This document shows, piece by piece, positions 25,171-33,635 of a stretch of DNA of 56,403 bases. Origin of the DNA: a virus; IMG/VR virus record IMGVR_UViG_3300047470_000274, positions 1-56,403 of that record; one strand, given 5' to 3'. The position numbers and the translations under genes were made by a program. Position 1 is the first letter of the stretch. Every line of letters starts with the position of its first letter. The notes under the pieces are model-generated. The model was not told where the DNA came from. It was given only the letters and a program-made list of their open reading frames with translations, and ran no database searches.

Positions 25171-25375
25171 AGCCTCTGTTGAGCTACGCAAGTCTGAAGC
25201 TCGTCAGGTTGCCCATCGAGCTGAGGTAGGACTGAAGCAAGTCAAGGCACAGCGACCGGAAGTTATAGCCTTGGTGAATCGGTTGGTTGCTCTTAGGGAG
25301 CAGAACCATTTCGCCGAGGCGCTTACAGTACTCTTCTCAGGAGGTGAGGACAATGACAGGAGGGCAAATAGCTAA
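25151..25375 (+). CDS. small basic helical protein
   Basis: 74 residues, GGAGG six bases upstream of the ATG, overlapping the previous gene by 20 bases in another frame. The sequence is a charged helix (HRKASVELRKSEARQVAHRA) with no transmembrane segment, much like small proteins encoded beside actinophage holins. Function unknown. Confidence 0.6.
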   Translation: MIWPHRKASVELRKSEARQVAHRAEVGLKQVKAQRPEVIALVNRLVALREQNHFAEALTVLFSGGEDNDRRANS

Positions 25376-25676
25376 CGGCATAGGGAGTGCCATAGCTATG
25401 GTTACCAGTGGGGTATTCATGGCCACCTACTCGGCAGTGGCGCCCTGGCATAAGTCCTCACTTGGTCGGTTCATGATGGTCAAGGCAGCGGCAATCTGCC
25501 TGACGGGGGTCATCACAGTAACACTGACCATCAAAGACTTCACCAGCCACTCGGATTGGCTTCGGTATATCCAAGCTAGCCTCTGGGTGATGGTTTCCGT
25601 GGCATTCGTCCACCACACCTCTTTGGTGTGGAGGCTTCAGCATCGGCGCAAGACAGGAGACAAAGACCGTGAGTAA
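25353..25676 (+). CDS. multi-pass membrane protein, holin-like
   Basis: 107 residues with GGAGGTGAGG upstream. Three hydrophobic segments are visible: IGSAIAMVTSGVFMATYSAV, MVKAAAICLTGVITVTL and LWVMVSVAFVHHTSLVW. The tail is basic. It overlaps the endolysin start by eight bases. It may act as a holin or antiholin together with the protein at 26645. Within the gene, CCACACC-TCTTT-GGTGTGG forms a perfect 7-base hairpin. Confidence 0.6.
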   Translation: MTGGQIANGIGSAIAMVTSGVFMATYSAVAPWHKSSLGRFMMVKAAAICLTGVITVTLTIKDFTSHSDWLRYIQASLWVMVSVAFVHHTSLVWRLQHRRKTGDKDRE

Positions 25677-26637
25677 GGGAACGCAGATCTACCCCGGCGC
25701 CAAGCTGGACCTGTTCTTCGGCAATGGGCAGTACAGTGGCAGTGACATGGAGGTCAATACCTCTCTGCTCCACACCACTGAGGGCATGACTCTGGTGAAC
25801 TATTCGCAGGGCGCGGTGGCCCCGACCGGTACGATGGTGCCGGACTTCGACCGCCAGATCCTGGTGATGCACCAGCACTTCAACATCGACGAGTCGGCTC
25901 GAGCCCTGGTTAACAAGGCTGGCGGCGTCGAGACCAACACGAACAACGTCTGCCAGTGGGAGCTGGTGGGCACCTGCGACCCGGCCACCAAGCTCCGATG
26001 GGAGAAGGCTGGCCACACCGCCGGCAAGGACTTCATCTACTGGCCCGAGGCGCCGACCTGGGCACTCGATGAGGTTGCCAAGCTCCATGCCTGGCTCAAT
26101 ATCAACCATGGCATTCCGCTGACCAGCTCGGTCAAGTGGAAGGCCTACCCCTCGTCCTATGGTACGTCCAATGGGGTTCGCCTGTCGAACACCGAGTGGA
26201 ACAACTTCCGGGGCATCTGCGGTCATCAGCACGCTCCCGAGAATGTCCACGGCGACCCCGGCGACATCAACATCGCTTACATCCTCTCCCATGCTCTGGC
26301 CATCGTCGGCGGTACCCCCAAGCCGTCGGCCCCGGTGGTTACCAAGCCCACCGTCGACCTGTCTCAGCTGATCCACGCCTTCAAGGTCGATCCCGGGGCC
26401 AAGCAGGGTCACCAGACGTACCCCGAGGGTGTCAAGATCGTGGAGAAGGCCCTGTATGCCAGGGGCTACCTCGCCAAGACCTACGCCTTCGACGGCAGCG
26501 CCGGCAAGCTCACGGTCGAGGCCTACCGAGCTCTGCAGAAGCATTACGGCTACACCGGCAAGGATGCTGACGGCATTCCCGGCGAAGCCTCCCTGACCAA
26601 GCTCGGCAAGTCTGCCGGGTTCACCGTAGTGAAGTGA
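25669..26637 (+). CDS. endolysin, N-acetylmuramoyl-L-alanine amidase with C-terminal binding domain
   Basis: 322 residues from a GTG. The amidase_2/PGRP zinc site is visible: His35 in LLHTTEG and the pair in GHQHAPENVHGDPGDI near residue 190, with Trp- and Tyr-rich walls between. Residues about 250-320 (YPEGVKIVEKALYARGYL ... GIPGEASLTKLGKSAGF) form a peptidoglycan-binding helical repeat. It cuts the bond between muramic acid and the stem peptide at the end of infection. No signal peptide; release needs a holin, encoded directly downstream. Confidence 0.85.
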   Translation: MSKGTQIYPGAKLDLFFGNGQYSGSDMEVNTSLLHTTEGMTLVNYSQGAVAPTGTMVPDFDRQILVMHQHFNIDESARALVNKAGGVETNTNNVCQWELVGTCDPATKLRWEKAGHTAGKDFIYWPEAPTWALDEVAKLHAWLNINHGIPLTSSVKWKAYPSSYGTSNGVRLSNTEWNNFRGICGHQHAPENVHGDPGDINIAYILSHALAIVGGTPKPSAPVVTKPTVDLSQLIHAFKVDPGAKQGHQTYPEGVKIVEKALYARGYLAKTYAFDGSAGKLTVEAYRALQKHYGYTGKDADGIPGEASLTKLGKSAGFTVVK

Positions 26638-26644
26638 GGAACCC

Positions 26645-26917
26645 ATGAGTCACGCCATCAGCACTGCCGTCAGCAACGGGGTCAAGACCGTCAAGCAGTT
26701 CTGGAAGGACTTCTACGAGCGGGCGGGGTCGACCTTCTGGCAGGCCGCGGTGCCAGTCCTGGTCGCTGCTCCGGCCACCACCAACTGGTCCGCTCTCAAG
26801 ATCGTGGGGGCCGCCGCCTTCACCGCAGGGTGTGGAGCCCTGCTGTCCATGGCCAAGAGCCTCATCGTTCGCCGGCGGGGCATCGAGAACTCGGCCAGCG
26901 CGTCCAAGTCGGTCTGA
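26645..26917 (+). CDS. holin, r1t-like
   Basis: 90 residues. The pattern FWKDFYERAGSTFWQAAVPVLVAA, then NWSALKIVGAAAFTAGCGALLSMAKSL, is the two-helix layout of r1t-type holins common in actinophages. It begins seven bases after the endolysin stop. The protein forms membrane holes that free the endolysin. The C-terminus is basic and Ser-rich. Confidence 0.8.
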   Translation: MSHAISTAVSNGVKTVKQFWKDFYERAGSTFWQAAVPVLVAAPATTNWSALKIVGAAAFTAGCGALLSMAKSLIVRRRGIENSASASKSV

Positions 26918-26926
26918 CGTAGCGGG

Positions 26927-26946
26927 GGCGGGAACGGGGGCCCGCC
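26927..26946 (+). terminator. hairpin between holin and tail fibre
   Basis: GGCGGG (26927-26932) and CCCGCC (26941-26946), loop eight bases, just after the holin stop and before the GAGAGGGG RBS of the fibre gene. Possible partial terminator. Confidence 0.35.
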
Positions 26947-26964
26947 TCCTCGAGAGGGGAATTC

Positions 26965-29040
26965 ATGCCCACACCAGAGGGCCTGCCAACAGTAGTAGTG
27001 ACCGGCACCTACGTTCAGTCCGACGTAGACACCACTCCGCTCTCTGGGTGGGTTGACTTCACAGTAACGCCCCAGGAAGTAATCATCCCGTCTAAGGACC
27101 TCAAGATCAGGGGTACTCGGACTGCCACCCTGGATGAAGACGGACACTTCAGCATCGAGTTGGTGGCGAACGATGCGGCAGTAGACCAGAACCCCGATGG
27201 CTGGGTGTACACGGTCACAGAGCGAATAGTGGGATTCACGCCCAACTCCTTCGCCATCCTCCTCGAGTCGGGTACCAGCCCGATCGACCTGGCCGACATA
27301 ACTCCTTCCTTGTCGGCTCCCACCTACTTGCCGGTGGCTGGCCCGCCAGGCGCGGATGGCGCCGCTGGAGCAACAGGGGCTGCTGGAGCAACTGGCGCGA
27401 CAGGGGCTACCGGAGCGACTGGCCCGGCTGGGGCAGACCTGGTCGCCGGCCCTTGGCGATTCAACATCAAGGACTATGGTGCCGTCGACGATGCGAAGGC
27501 GGTTTCTGATGGAGCGGTGGTAGGCGGCACCGCATCGATCACTTGCGCCACCAGTGCCCCGTTCTCCGCAGGGCTCGTGGGAAAGTCCGTCATCATCGTT
27601 GGGGCGGGCGCGACGGGCGTCACCTCGTTCCCCACCACCTTCAGCAGCTACACGAGTCCCACACAGATGGGCCTGACTGACACCCCGCCGACCAGCATCA
27701 CCGGCGCCATCGTGATCTTCGGCACCAACAGCTACACCGCGATCAGAGCTGCGACAGCGGCTGCTGATACCTACCTGGATACCCATGGGTACTCCCAGGT
27801 ATACACTCCCCCTACCGGGGCCTACATCCTCGATGGTCCGCTCGACACCAGTAAGTCGGGTAACGGCCAGGTGGTCTTCGGACCCCGGCCCACCACGGCG
27901 GCCAAGAAAGCGATCCACTTCTACACCGAGGGGTCCGGGGCCCTGGTGAGGCACTGGGAGCAGCTGGTTCCCCAGCTCGGGGGTGGCACCTGGATCAGCT
28001 TCGGGCTGTACTCCTCGACCTCGGCGCAGATCGCCGACATCAATGCGCATGGCAACCCCGGCATCATCTCAGGCCCGAACGAGGGCAGCGGGTATGGTGT
28101 GGGAGCGGTCTATGCCAACGTGATGCCCATCGTCGAGAACATGTCTTTCCTGAACCCCTTCTCGATCTACGGCCTCAGTCATGGCGCGGCTAACTTCTTC
28201 GGCTGTGCCAACCAGCACGCGAAGAATAACAGCTGGGGTACCATCGGGGTTGTACCCGGTACTTACTACACCAGCCCGGGGCTGTTCGCCACTGGTCTCA
28301 GTATCGGCTGGCTCATGCCGGCAAACGGCAACAACGACCTCAACTTGATGGAGAATGGTTCCTGCCAGGGTGGCTACACCTATGGCATCTTCTTCACCGA
28401 GCATGGCTGGTCCAACCGGCTGATGATCCTGTACTGCTGGTCGGCCCTTTGCGTAGTGGGTAACTACTTCGGCTCGGTGGGTGCCACACATGCCATGAAG
28501 GTCGAGCAGGGTAGCTTCGAGGCATGCATCCATGAGGTGTACATCGTCGGGGCCGGCTCAGAGGGCATAGGCCCCATCATCGACATCGGTCAGCTGCAGA
28601 CTGAGTCTGGTACTCCGAACATCGACGGTAACTCTTCCGGTGCTCTCATGGCAGCTGAGGGCGAGGTCAAGCTGACGGGGCTGTTCACGGAGGCCGGGGT
28701 ATACATCGCTCAGCCGACCGGTATCGAACTCAGGAATGGGCGGACCCACCGGGCTATCAAGAAGAAGACCGCGAACTTCACCTGTAACCCCATCGACCGT
28801 ACCCTGATCTGCGACACGACGTCCGGGGCGATCACCGCCTCGATCCCCAGCGCCGACGTGAACCCCGTCCAGTACTCCTTCAAGAACTTGGGTAGTAACA
28901 ACCTGGTGCTGGATCCACTCGGCAGCCAGACTATCAACGTCAGTGGTACTGCGGCCACCACGGTGACCCTGACTACCGGGCAGTCTCTCACCATACAGTC
29001 CATGTATGATGGGACGGCCTTCGGCTGGTACTCCATCTGA
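26965..29040 (+). CDS. tail fibre with collagen-like repeats and pectate-lyase-like domain
   Basis: 691 residues. A beta-rich N-terminal domain (1-125) is followed by Gly-X-Y collagen-like triplets at about residues 128-155 (GAAGATGAAGATGATGATG). At FNIKDYGAVDDAK (near 168) a right-handed beta-helix of the pectate-lyase-3 type begins, continuing through a Gly/Asn-rich repeat region; a small beta domain closes the protein. Such fibres trimerise and bind or degrade surface polysaccharide. It lies after the lysis genes, apart from the tail operon, so it may be a receptor-binding module that is exchanged as a unit. Confidence 0.75.
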   Translation: MPTPEGLPTVVVTGTYVQSDVDTTPLSGWVDFTVTPQEVIIPSKDLKIRGTRTATLDEDGHFSIELVANDAAVDQNPDGWVYTVTERIVGFTPNSFAILLESGTSPIDLADITPSLSAPTYLPVAGPPGADGAAGATGAAGATGATGATGATGPAGADLVAGPWRFNIKDYGAVDDAKAVSDGAVVGGTASITCATSAPFSAGLVGKSVIIVGAGATGVTSFPTTFSSYTSPTQMGLTDTPPTSITGAIVIFGTNSYTAIRAATAAADTYLDTHGYSQVYTPPTGAYILDGPLDTSKSGNGQVVFGPRPTTAAKKAIHFYTEGSGALVRHWEQLVPQLGGGTWISFGLYSSTSAQIADINAHGNPGIISGPNEGSGYGVGAVYANVMPIVENMSFLNPFSIYGLSHGAANFFGCANQHAKNNSWGTIGVVPGTYYTSPGLFATGLSIGWLMPANGNNDLNLMENGSCQGGYTYGIFFTEHGWSNRLMILYCWSALCVVGNYFGSVGATHAMKVEQGSFEACIHEVYIVGAGSEGIGPIIDIGQLQTESGTPNIDGNSSGALMAAEGEVKLTGLFTEAGVYIAQPTGIELRNGRTHRAIKKKTANFTCNPIDRTLICDTTSGAITASIPSADVNPVQYSFKNLGSNNLVLDPLGSQTINVSGTAATTVTLTTGQSLTIQSMYDGTAFGWYSI

Positions 29041-29054
29041 CCCTCACTCTGAGG

Positions 29055-29092
29055 CCCCTCCGCCCAGCTCGATTGGTGTGGAGGGGTTTCTT
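29055..29092 (+). terminator. terminator of the late operon
   Basis: CCCCTCC (29055-29061) and GGAGGGG (29080-29086) followed by TTTCTT. It lies 15 bases after the fibre stop and ends the long rightward late operon. Confidence 0.75.
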
Positions 29093-29190
29093 GGTGTTCG
29101 GCTTCGCATCGCCCGATTGATCGAGGGCGCGATAATGCACCATTGGAAGGCTGTGAGGAGAGTCCTGATCGAGTGGCGCATAGGGGCGCG

Positions 29191-29388
29191 ATGAATGAGG
29201 CGCATCAGCATGCCTCACAATTGGGAAGCTATACGGACTGTCACTATGCTCCACACACCAAGCAGCCCGAGCCGAGGATTTGGTGGTCACCCGGCCCGGG
29301 CTATGGGGATACCAGAAGGGCCCCAGCGCGAACTTCCTACCTCACGGGGGCGAAGGTATGGAATGAGCGTCGCGCTGAGACCCTCTGA
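29191..29388 (+). CDS. possible small hypothetical protein
   Basis: 66 residues (start MNEAHQHASQLGSYTDCHYAP), with GGGGCGCG upstream instead of a good RBS. It is the only plausible gene in the 450-base stretch 29041-29489. The rest of that stretch holds the late terminator and, near 29400-29413, CTCCCGCGGGAG, a palindrome that could end transcripts from either side. Codon choice is not decisive. Confidence 0.35.
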   Translation: MNEAHQHASQLGSYTDCHYAPHTKQPEPRIWWSPGPGYGDTRRAPARTSYLTGAKVWNERRAETL

Positions 29389-29489
29389 TGGATGAACCGC
29401 TCCCGCGGGAGGCGAACCCTTATGTTATAGCTTACCCCATCCGTAGGATGAAGGCCTCGGGTTCCTTACCGGCTAAACGGCCTCAGGTG

Positions 29490-30155
29490 TTACTCGTCGT
29501 CGAAGTCCAGCTCTTCGTCGTCCTCGACCTCGACCGGGGCGGCCGGCTTGGTCCGGCGCCGGGTGACCGGCTTCGCCGCGGTCTTCTTGGCGGCGGTGCG
29601 CCGACGGGGGGCGGGAGCCTCGTCCTCGTCCTCCTCGACCTCCTCGACGGGCGCGGCGGCCTTCTTCGCGGCGGTCTTCTTGGCCTTCTGCTCCTTCAGC
29701 GCGGCGAGCTTGTTGCGCTTCTCCTCCTCGAGCTCCCCGCCCTTGTAGGCCGCGACGATGGCGCGGACCTCGGGGTCGTTCGGGCCGGACCAGTCGTAGC
29801 GGGTGCGGTTGCCGGGGGTGATCTCGCGGTCGACGCGGCCGGAGTTGTCGCGGGCCATCTTGCGGATCAGGGTGCGGATGGCCCGGGGGTCGGTGTCCTC
29901 CCCGGTCTCCTTCTTGATCAGGGCGACCAGGTCGCGGATGCCGAAGGTGACCGTGTCGGCGGCCTTCTTGGAGGCGGGCTTCTCCTCGGCGACGTCGTCC
30001 TCTTCGAGTTCCTCCAGGTCCTCGTCGGTCTCGGCCTCGACCAGCTCCTCGTCGAAGTCCTCCTCCGGCTCGACCTCGGGCGCCGGCTTCGGGGCGACCT
30101 TGGTGGTGGGCGCGGTCTTCCGGGCGGTGCGTCGGGCGGTGGCTGCGGCAGCCAT
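29490..30155 (-). CDS. histone-like DNA-binding protein with RLR..G.RY domain
   Basis: 221 residues from the ATG at 30155, chosen for the CGAGGAG RBS. A basic start (ATARRTARKTAPTTK) and acidic linker precede a folded domain at about 75-150 (TVTFGIRDLVALIKKETG...AIRTLIRKMARD...GNRTRYDW), and a Lys/Ala/Arg-rich tail follows (KKTAAKKAAAP, RRRTAAKKTAAKPVTRRR), like histone H1 or mycobacterial nucleoid proteins. The same core recurs at 46475 and 55435. It may coat phage DNA or silence genes. It is the only leftward gene between the late and replication regions. Confidence 0.65.
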   Translation of the reverse strand: MAAAATARRTARKTAPTTKVAPKPAPEVEPEEDFDEELVEAETDEDLEELEEDDVAEEKPASKKAADTVTFGIRDLVALIKKETGEDTDPRAIRTLIRKMARDNSGRVDREITPGNRTRYDWSGPNDPEVRAIVAAYKGGELEEEKRNKLAALKEQKAKKTAAKKAAAPVEEVEEDEDEAPAPRRRTAAKKTAAKPVTRRRTKPAAPVEVEDDEELDFDDE

Positions 30156-30189
30156 TGGGTTCTCCTCGGGTATGGTATCGATTGTTAGA

Positions 30190-30247
30190 GCCCCCAATCG
30201 GGGCGCGGTGATAGGGCAAGTATATCCTTCTCGTGATGGCTCGTCAA
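30190..30247 (-). promoter_or_regulatory. leftward promoter with leader hairpin
   Basis: On the minus strand: TTGACG (30247-30242), 17 bases, TATACT (30224-30219), then a GCCCC-GATT-GGGGGC hairpin (30204-30190) in the leader of the histone-like gene. Confidence 0.7.
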
Positions 30248-30272
30248 GGGGGCCAGGCGGTTACGAGAAACA

Positions 30273-30302
30273 TTGACGACAGCAATCGCGCAGCATTAGC
30301 AT
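30273..30302 (+). promoter_or_regulatory. rightward promoter of the replication region
   Basis: TTGACG at 30273-30278, 18 bases, TAGCAT at 30297-30302, followed by a leader with GACCGAGAGGA before the ATG at 30334. It is divergent from the leftward promoter about 30 bases away. Confidence 0.7.
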
Positions 30303-30333
30303 TGCCTCACTTGCTTTCGACCGAGAGGATGAC

Positions 30334-30573
30334 ATGGCTCAGGATTTCTGGGTTGATGAGTCTGACAACCCCTACCCGGCCATCCGGCATCGATCTCATC
30401 CGGAGTTTAGGGGATCTCATGCCGAGATTATGACCCTAGCTCAGGCCCAGCGGCGAGTCAAAGAGATCTGTCGGTCACACCGCCAGCACTGGCTGGCTGT
30501 GATGCATCGGCAGCTGGATCAGACTCCAAAAGATATCATCCAGGATGCAATCTACGCTGGAAGGACTGAGTAA
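30334..30573 (+). CDS. hypothetical protein
   Basis: 79 residues, RBS GAGAGGA. A Pro/His-rich start (NPYPAIRHRSHPEFRGSHAE) and an amphipathic helix (EIMTLAQAQRRVKEICRSHRQHW). No family is recognised. The last base of its stop is the first base of the next start. Confidence 0.6.
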   Translation: MAQDFWVDESDNPYPAIRHRSHPEFRGSHAEIMTLAQAQRRVKEICRSHRQHWLAVMHRQLDQTPKDIIQDAIYAGRTE

Positions 30574-30938
30574 TGGCCAGGTATCTGGTAGTGGAGCTCG
30601 ATGACAACGAGGCAGCAAACCGTATGCGCGCGCAGATCGATGCTGCCACCGAGGCCGGCAAGGGTATGAGGGTGGCGGGGATGTTCGCCGTACCGACCAC
30701 CTGGTGCCCCTGCCCGCGACCCGAGGGCTACCACAAGGGCGAGGTGGTTCGGGGCTCCAAGCTGGGGTGGTGGGTGCACAAGGTGTGCCGACGCGCTCGG
30801 TTCGGAACCCATGACCTGGTCAACCTCATCAAGCCCGCCGAGCGGCGATACCGAGAAGACGATGACTACATCGAGGTACTCGCCTCGGTAAGCGTCTTCG
30901 AGATGAAGCGAACCAAGGCGGAGAACTCGCCCAGCTGA
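30573..30938 (+). CDS. conserved-looking actinophage hypothetical protein
   Basis: 121 residues. It opens with a ferredoxin-like strand-helix (ARYLVVELDDNEAANRMRAQID) and then has WCPCPRPEGYHKGE and HKVCRRARF, a three-Cys/His cluster that could bind zinc. I recall similar proteins in many Streptomyces phages without known function. It ends at a hairpin that overlaps the next promoter. Confidence 0.65.
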   Translation: MARYLVVELDDNEAANRMRAQIDAATEAGKGMRVAGMFAVPTTWCPCPRPEGYHKGEVVRGSKLGWWVHKVCRRARFGTHDLVNLIKPAERRYREDDDYIEVLASVSVFEMKRTKAENSPS

Positions 30939-30947
30939 CCTTATTCT

Positions 30948-30995
30948 CTCCCATACCAGCGGAGCATTGATCGTTGGTGTGGGAGGTGATAGGGT
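30948..30995 (+). promoter_or_regulatory. overlapping terminator hairpin and promoter
   Basis: Arms CTCCCATACCA (30948-30958) and TGGTGTGGGAG (30975-30985) pair with one wobble and could end the upstream transcript. The right arm lies inside a promoter, TTGATC (30967-30972), 17 bases, TAGGGT (30990-30995), and contains the repeated 9-mer GGTGTGGGA. Hairpin formation and promoter use may be linked. Confidence 0.6.
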
Positions 30996-31013
30996 CAGCT
31001 TGACTGAGGAGGC

Positions 31014-31430
31014 ATGATGGTACAGAGTACATTCGGGGGTCGGTACCGGATGATGAGAGTTAACTTCACGGTGCCCTTTGGCATGAGCGGTAGTTCCACG
31101 GCTTTTCGGCCTCATCTGCTGGACTCTGAGTTGAGCCATGTCAAGCTCTTCGAAACTGCCCCACCGGAATACAACATTCAGTGGATGTGCAGCAGACCGT
31201 CCAAGAAGTTCCAGGTCAAGTTCCTGAGCAAGTTGCCTGAGGGTACCGAGCTCTGCAAGGCCTGTGTGGAGGCTCAGAAGAACCGGAAGTACCTTGCGGC
31301 TCGTGGGATCACCATGGAAAAGATGGGCAAGGCTCGGGGTGCTGAGAGGCAGTATCTAATCGCAGCCATGCGGGGAGCACCGCTGGCAGTAGCTTCTCGA
31401 GTCAGGTACTCTAAGAAGGCTCCGTTCTAA
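31014..31430 (+). CDS. hypothetical protein with CxxC
   Basis: 138 residues from the first of two adjacent ATG codons (31014, 31017), with TGAGGAGG immediately upstream; the second start has better spacing. A Cys in WMCSRPSKKF and a later CKAC make a possible zinc site in a small mixed fold. It directly precedes the SNF2-type helicase. No family is recognised. Confidence 0.6.
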   Translation: MMVQSTFGGRYRMMRVNFTVPFGMSGSSTAFRPHLLDSELSHVKLFETAPPEYNIQWMCSRPSKKFQVKFLSKLPEGTELCKACVEAQKNRKYLAARGITMEKMGKARGAERQYLIAAMRGAPLAVASRVRYSKKAPF

Positions 31431-31440
31431 AGGGGAATAA

Positions 31441-32928
31441 GTGGCAACCAAGTACAAATGGAAGACTCGACCGTATCGACACCAGGTTGCCGCGGTCAAG
31501 AAACTCCTCTCAACGGGGTTCGGCGGGGCGCTTCTGATGGCTCCTCGAACCGGTAAGACTAAGACACTGATCGATTATGCGTCGTGTCTTCACCTCAAGG
31601 GTCAGGTGAACCGAGTCCTGATCTTCTGCCCCCTCTCGGTGATCGGGGTGTGGGAGACTGAGATTGCCACCCATTGCCCCTTCCCTTCCCGGATCACTGT
31701 ATGGGATCGGGATGCTCGCAAGCAGGGAGTAGCCCTGCCCAACTATGGAAAGGACGTCATCGACTGGGTCATCCTGAATTACGATGCGCTCTCCACACCG
31801 GGGGCGGTGATCAAGCAGGATGCCTATGGCAACAAGCTCAGGTCTCGCCGGCGCGGGGGTAAATACGACATCGCCAAGGCCTTGACCAGGTGGCAGCCCG
31901 AGCTGATCGCCCTGGATGAGAGCCACCGTATCAAGTCACCGACTGCAGTAAAGTCTCGCATGCTGCACAAGTTGGGCAAGATTGCGAGCTTCCGGGTCGT
32001 GATGACGGGAACTGTCGTAACGAAGAAGAAGCGAATCTTCGATATCTGGTCGCAGTGGAAGTTCCTTTATCCCGATCGCTTCCCTATGACCTTTGGAGAC
32101 TTCAAGTCGAAGTACGGGGTATGGAGGCAGCGCGAGGGCTGGTCTCAGTGGGTCAGGAACCAGAACGAGGATGACCTTCACGACCAGATCCACGATGATG
32201 CCTTCGCTATCAGCCGGGAGGAATGCTTCGACCTGCCTCCTCGGCGAGAGCAGATCATCCCAGTGACTCTGTATGAGTCTGCCCCTTACTACGACCAGAT
32301 GGCCGAAGACATGGTTGCTCGGATCTACTCCGGCGAAGTTACCGTGGCTTCCATCAAGCTGGTGCAGGGACTACGGCTTCGCCAGATCACCTCCGGCATC
32401 GCCAAGACCGAACCCTCCGAGGCTTACCCCGAGGGCCGCCTCCTTCGTGTGGGGCAGGAAAAACTGGGAGTCATGGAGGATCTGCTGTCAGACCTCTTCG
32501 AGGCTGATGAGAAGGTGGTGGTCGGGGCTCACTTCGTGGGTGATATCACGGCTATCGCGGAGATGTGCAGGAAGCTCAAGGTAGATGTCTTCGTATTGAG
32601 GGGCGGGGTGCCCCGCCGGCAACGCGATGCTGACATCCTAGCTTTCCGTAATCACCCCGGGCCGGCCTGCTTCGTCGCTCAGCCCCAGGCAGCATCACTG
32701 GGTATTGACTTGTCAACTGCCTCGATCTGCATCTGGTTCTCGCTGACGCCGAGCTACGTGGACTATACACAGTTCGAGGACCGGATCGCCCTGTCTGACC
32801 GTAGTACTATCTTCATGTATCTCCTGGCGGTCGACACCGTCGATGAGCTTCTGTATGAGACGCTACAGGAAGATGGGGACGTGGCCAAGGCAATTATGGC
32901 TTCGCCGGAACGCCTATTGCGAGAATGA
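31441..32928 (+). CDS. SNF2-type DEAD/DEAH helicase
   Basis: 495 residues from a GTG with AAGGGGAA upstream. Superfamily 2 motifs are clear: motif I MAPRTGKTKT (near 37), motif II DESH in LIALDESHRIK (near 159), motif III MTGT (near 184) and motif VI region ASLGIDLSTAS...YTQFEDRI near the end. SNF2-like phage helicases translocate on duplex DNA and act in replication, recombination or against bound proteins. No extra nuclease domain is present. It starts the main replication gene run. Confidence 0.85.
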   Translation: MATKYKWKTRPYRHQVAAVKKLLSTGFGGALLMAPRTGKTKTLIDYASCLHLKGQVNRVLIFCPLSVIGVWETEIATHCPFPSRITVWDRDARKQGVALPNYGKDVIDWVILNYDALSTPGAVIKQDAYGNKLRSRRRGGKYDIAKALTRWQPELIALDESHRIKSPTAVKSRMLHKLGKIASFRVVMTGTVVTKKKRIFDIWSQWKFLYPDRFPMTFGDFKSKYGVWRQREGWSQWVRNQNEDDLHDQIHDDAFAISREECFDLPPRREQIIPVTLYESAPYYDQMAEDMVARIYSGEVTVASIKLVQGLRLRQITSGIAKTEPSEAYPEGRLLRVGQEKLGVMEDLLSDLFEADEKVVVGAHFVGDITAIAEMCRKLKVDVFVLRGGVPRRQRDADILAFRNHPGPACFVAQPQAASLGIDLSTASICIWFSLTPSYVDYTQFEDRIALSDRSTIFMYLLAVDTVDELLYETLQEDGDVAKAIMASPERLLRE

Positions 32929-32943
32929 AGTTTGACCCGGCGC

Positions 32944-32972
32944 TTGCGCAATTGCGCACAGAGGTATAGCAT
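32944..32972 (+). promoter_or_regulatory. promoter with a 14-base palindromic operator
   Basis: TTGCGC (32944-32949), 17 bases, TAGCAT (32967-32972). The perfect palindrome TGCGCAATTGCGCA (32945-32958) covers the -35 box and half the spacer. The leader then holds CGACCGAGGAG before the TTG start at 33009. Confidence 0.65.
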
Positions 32973-33008
32973 TTAACTAATCTCACCCCCGACCGAGGAG
33001 ATACCCCC

Positions 33009-33635
33009 TTGTTGATTATCGAAGGTCCCGATGGAGGTGGAAAATCTACCCTGGTTCACAAGCTCTCTCACGACTTGAGAATCCCAGTGGCGCCGAAGGT
33101 GGTCGGCTCGAACACTCAGCCCCTGGTGGCACTCAAGTCTTGGACCGAGGACAATCTCGGCAAGGGCTTCCAGGAGATGATTTTCGACCGACACCGGTTG
33201 ATCTCCGAGCCCATCTACGCCCCGGCCATGACTCGAACTCCCCAGCCTGAGTACTGTGACTTCGGCTGGATGTACGAGATGACCGCCCTGCTATACGGGC
33301 TCCGCCCCATCATCATCTACTGCCTCCCGGCACCTCATGTTGTCCTGGCTAACGTCTCTGATGAGAGTACGGACAACGAGATCATCCTGCCAGTGATCGA
33401 GCAGATCTACGCTGGCTATGTAAGCCGAGCAGCTCTCGACTGCACCAGGGGCGGAATCGCCCGCATCTACAACTACAAGACCACTCGGTATGACGACCTC
33501 GTCGGCTGGGTGGCTCGTCAGCTCCAGGAAAGGCTCTCTCATGTCGCAGCAGGAAGTCCCCGTTTCCCTCGGCAGTCTGATTCCGAGGCAGTCGACCGAG
33601 GACCGCGCAGTACAGCGCGCCGGTACCGTGGGTGA
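33009..33635 (+). CDS. P-loop nucleotide kinase (thymidylate-kinase-like)
   Basis: 208 residues from a TTG about nine bases after GAGGAG. The first residues are MLIIEGPDGGGKSTLVHKL, a textbook Walker A of dNMP kinases, and FDRHRLISEPIYAP near residue 60 matches the DRx..S substrate-site motif of thymidylate kinases. It should phosphorylate a (possibly modified) deoxynucleoside monophosphate. The final 95 bases overlap the dUTPase gene in another frame, so the Arg-rich C-terminus may be functionally unimportant. Confidence 0.75.
   Translation: MLIIEGPDGGGKSTLVHKLSHDLRIPVAPKVVGSNTQPLVALKSWTEDNLGKGFQEMIFDRHRLISEPIYAPAMTRTPQPEYCDFGWMYEMTALLYGLRPIIIYCLPAPHVVLANVSDESTDNEIILPVIEQIYAGYVSRAALDCTRGGIARIYNYKTTRYDDLVGWVARQLQERLSHVAAGSPRFPRQSDSEAVDRGPRSTARRYRG

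Noticed and set aside
27345-27441. Tandem repeat in DNA of the tail fibre gene
   Set aside because: It is explained by the collagen-like Gly-X-Y codons and is not a separate element.
29388-30188. Long plus-strand ORF with Leu/Gly-rich repeats
   Set aside because: It is the antisense of the Lys/Ala/Glu-rich histone-like gene; its repetitive composition is the mirror of that gene.
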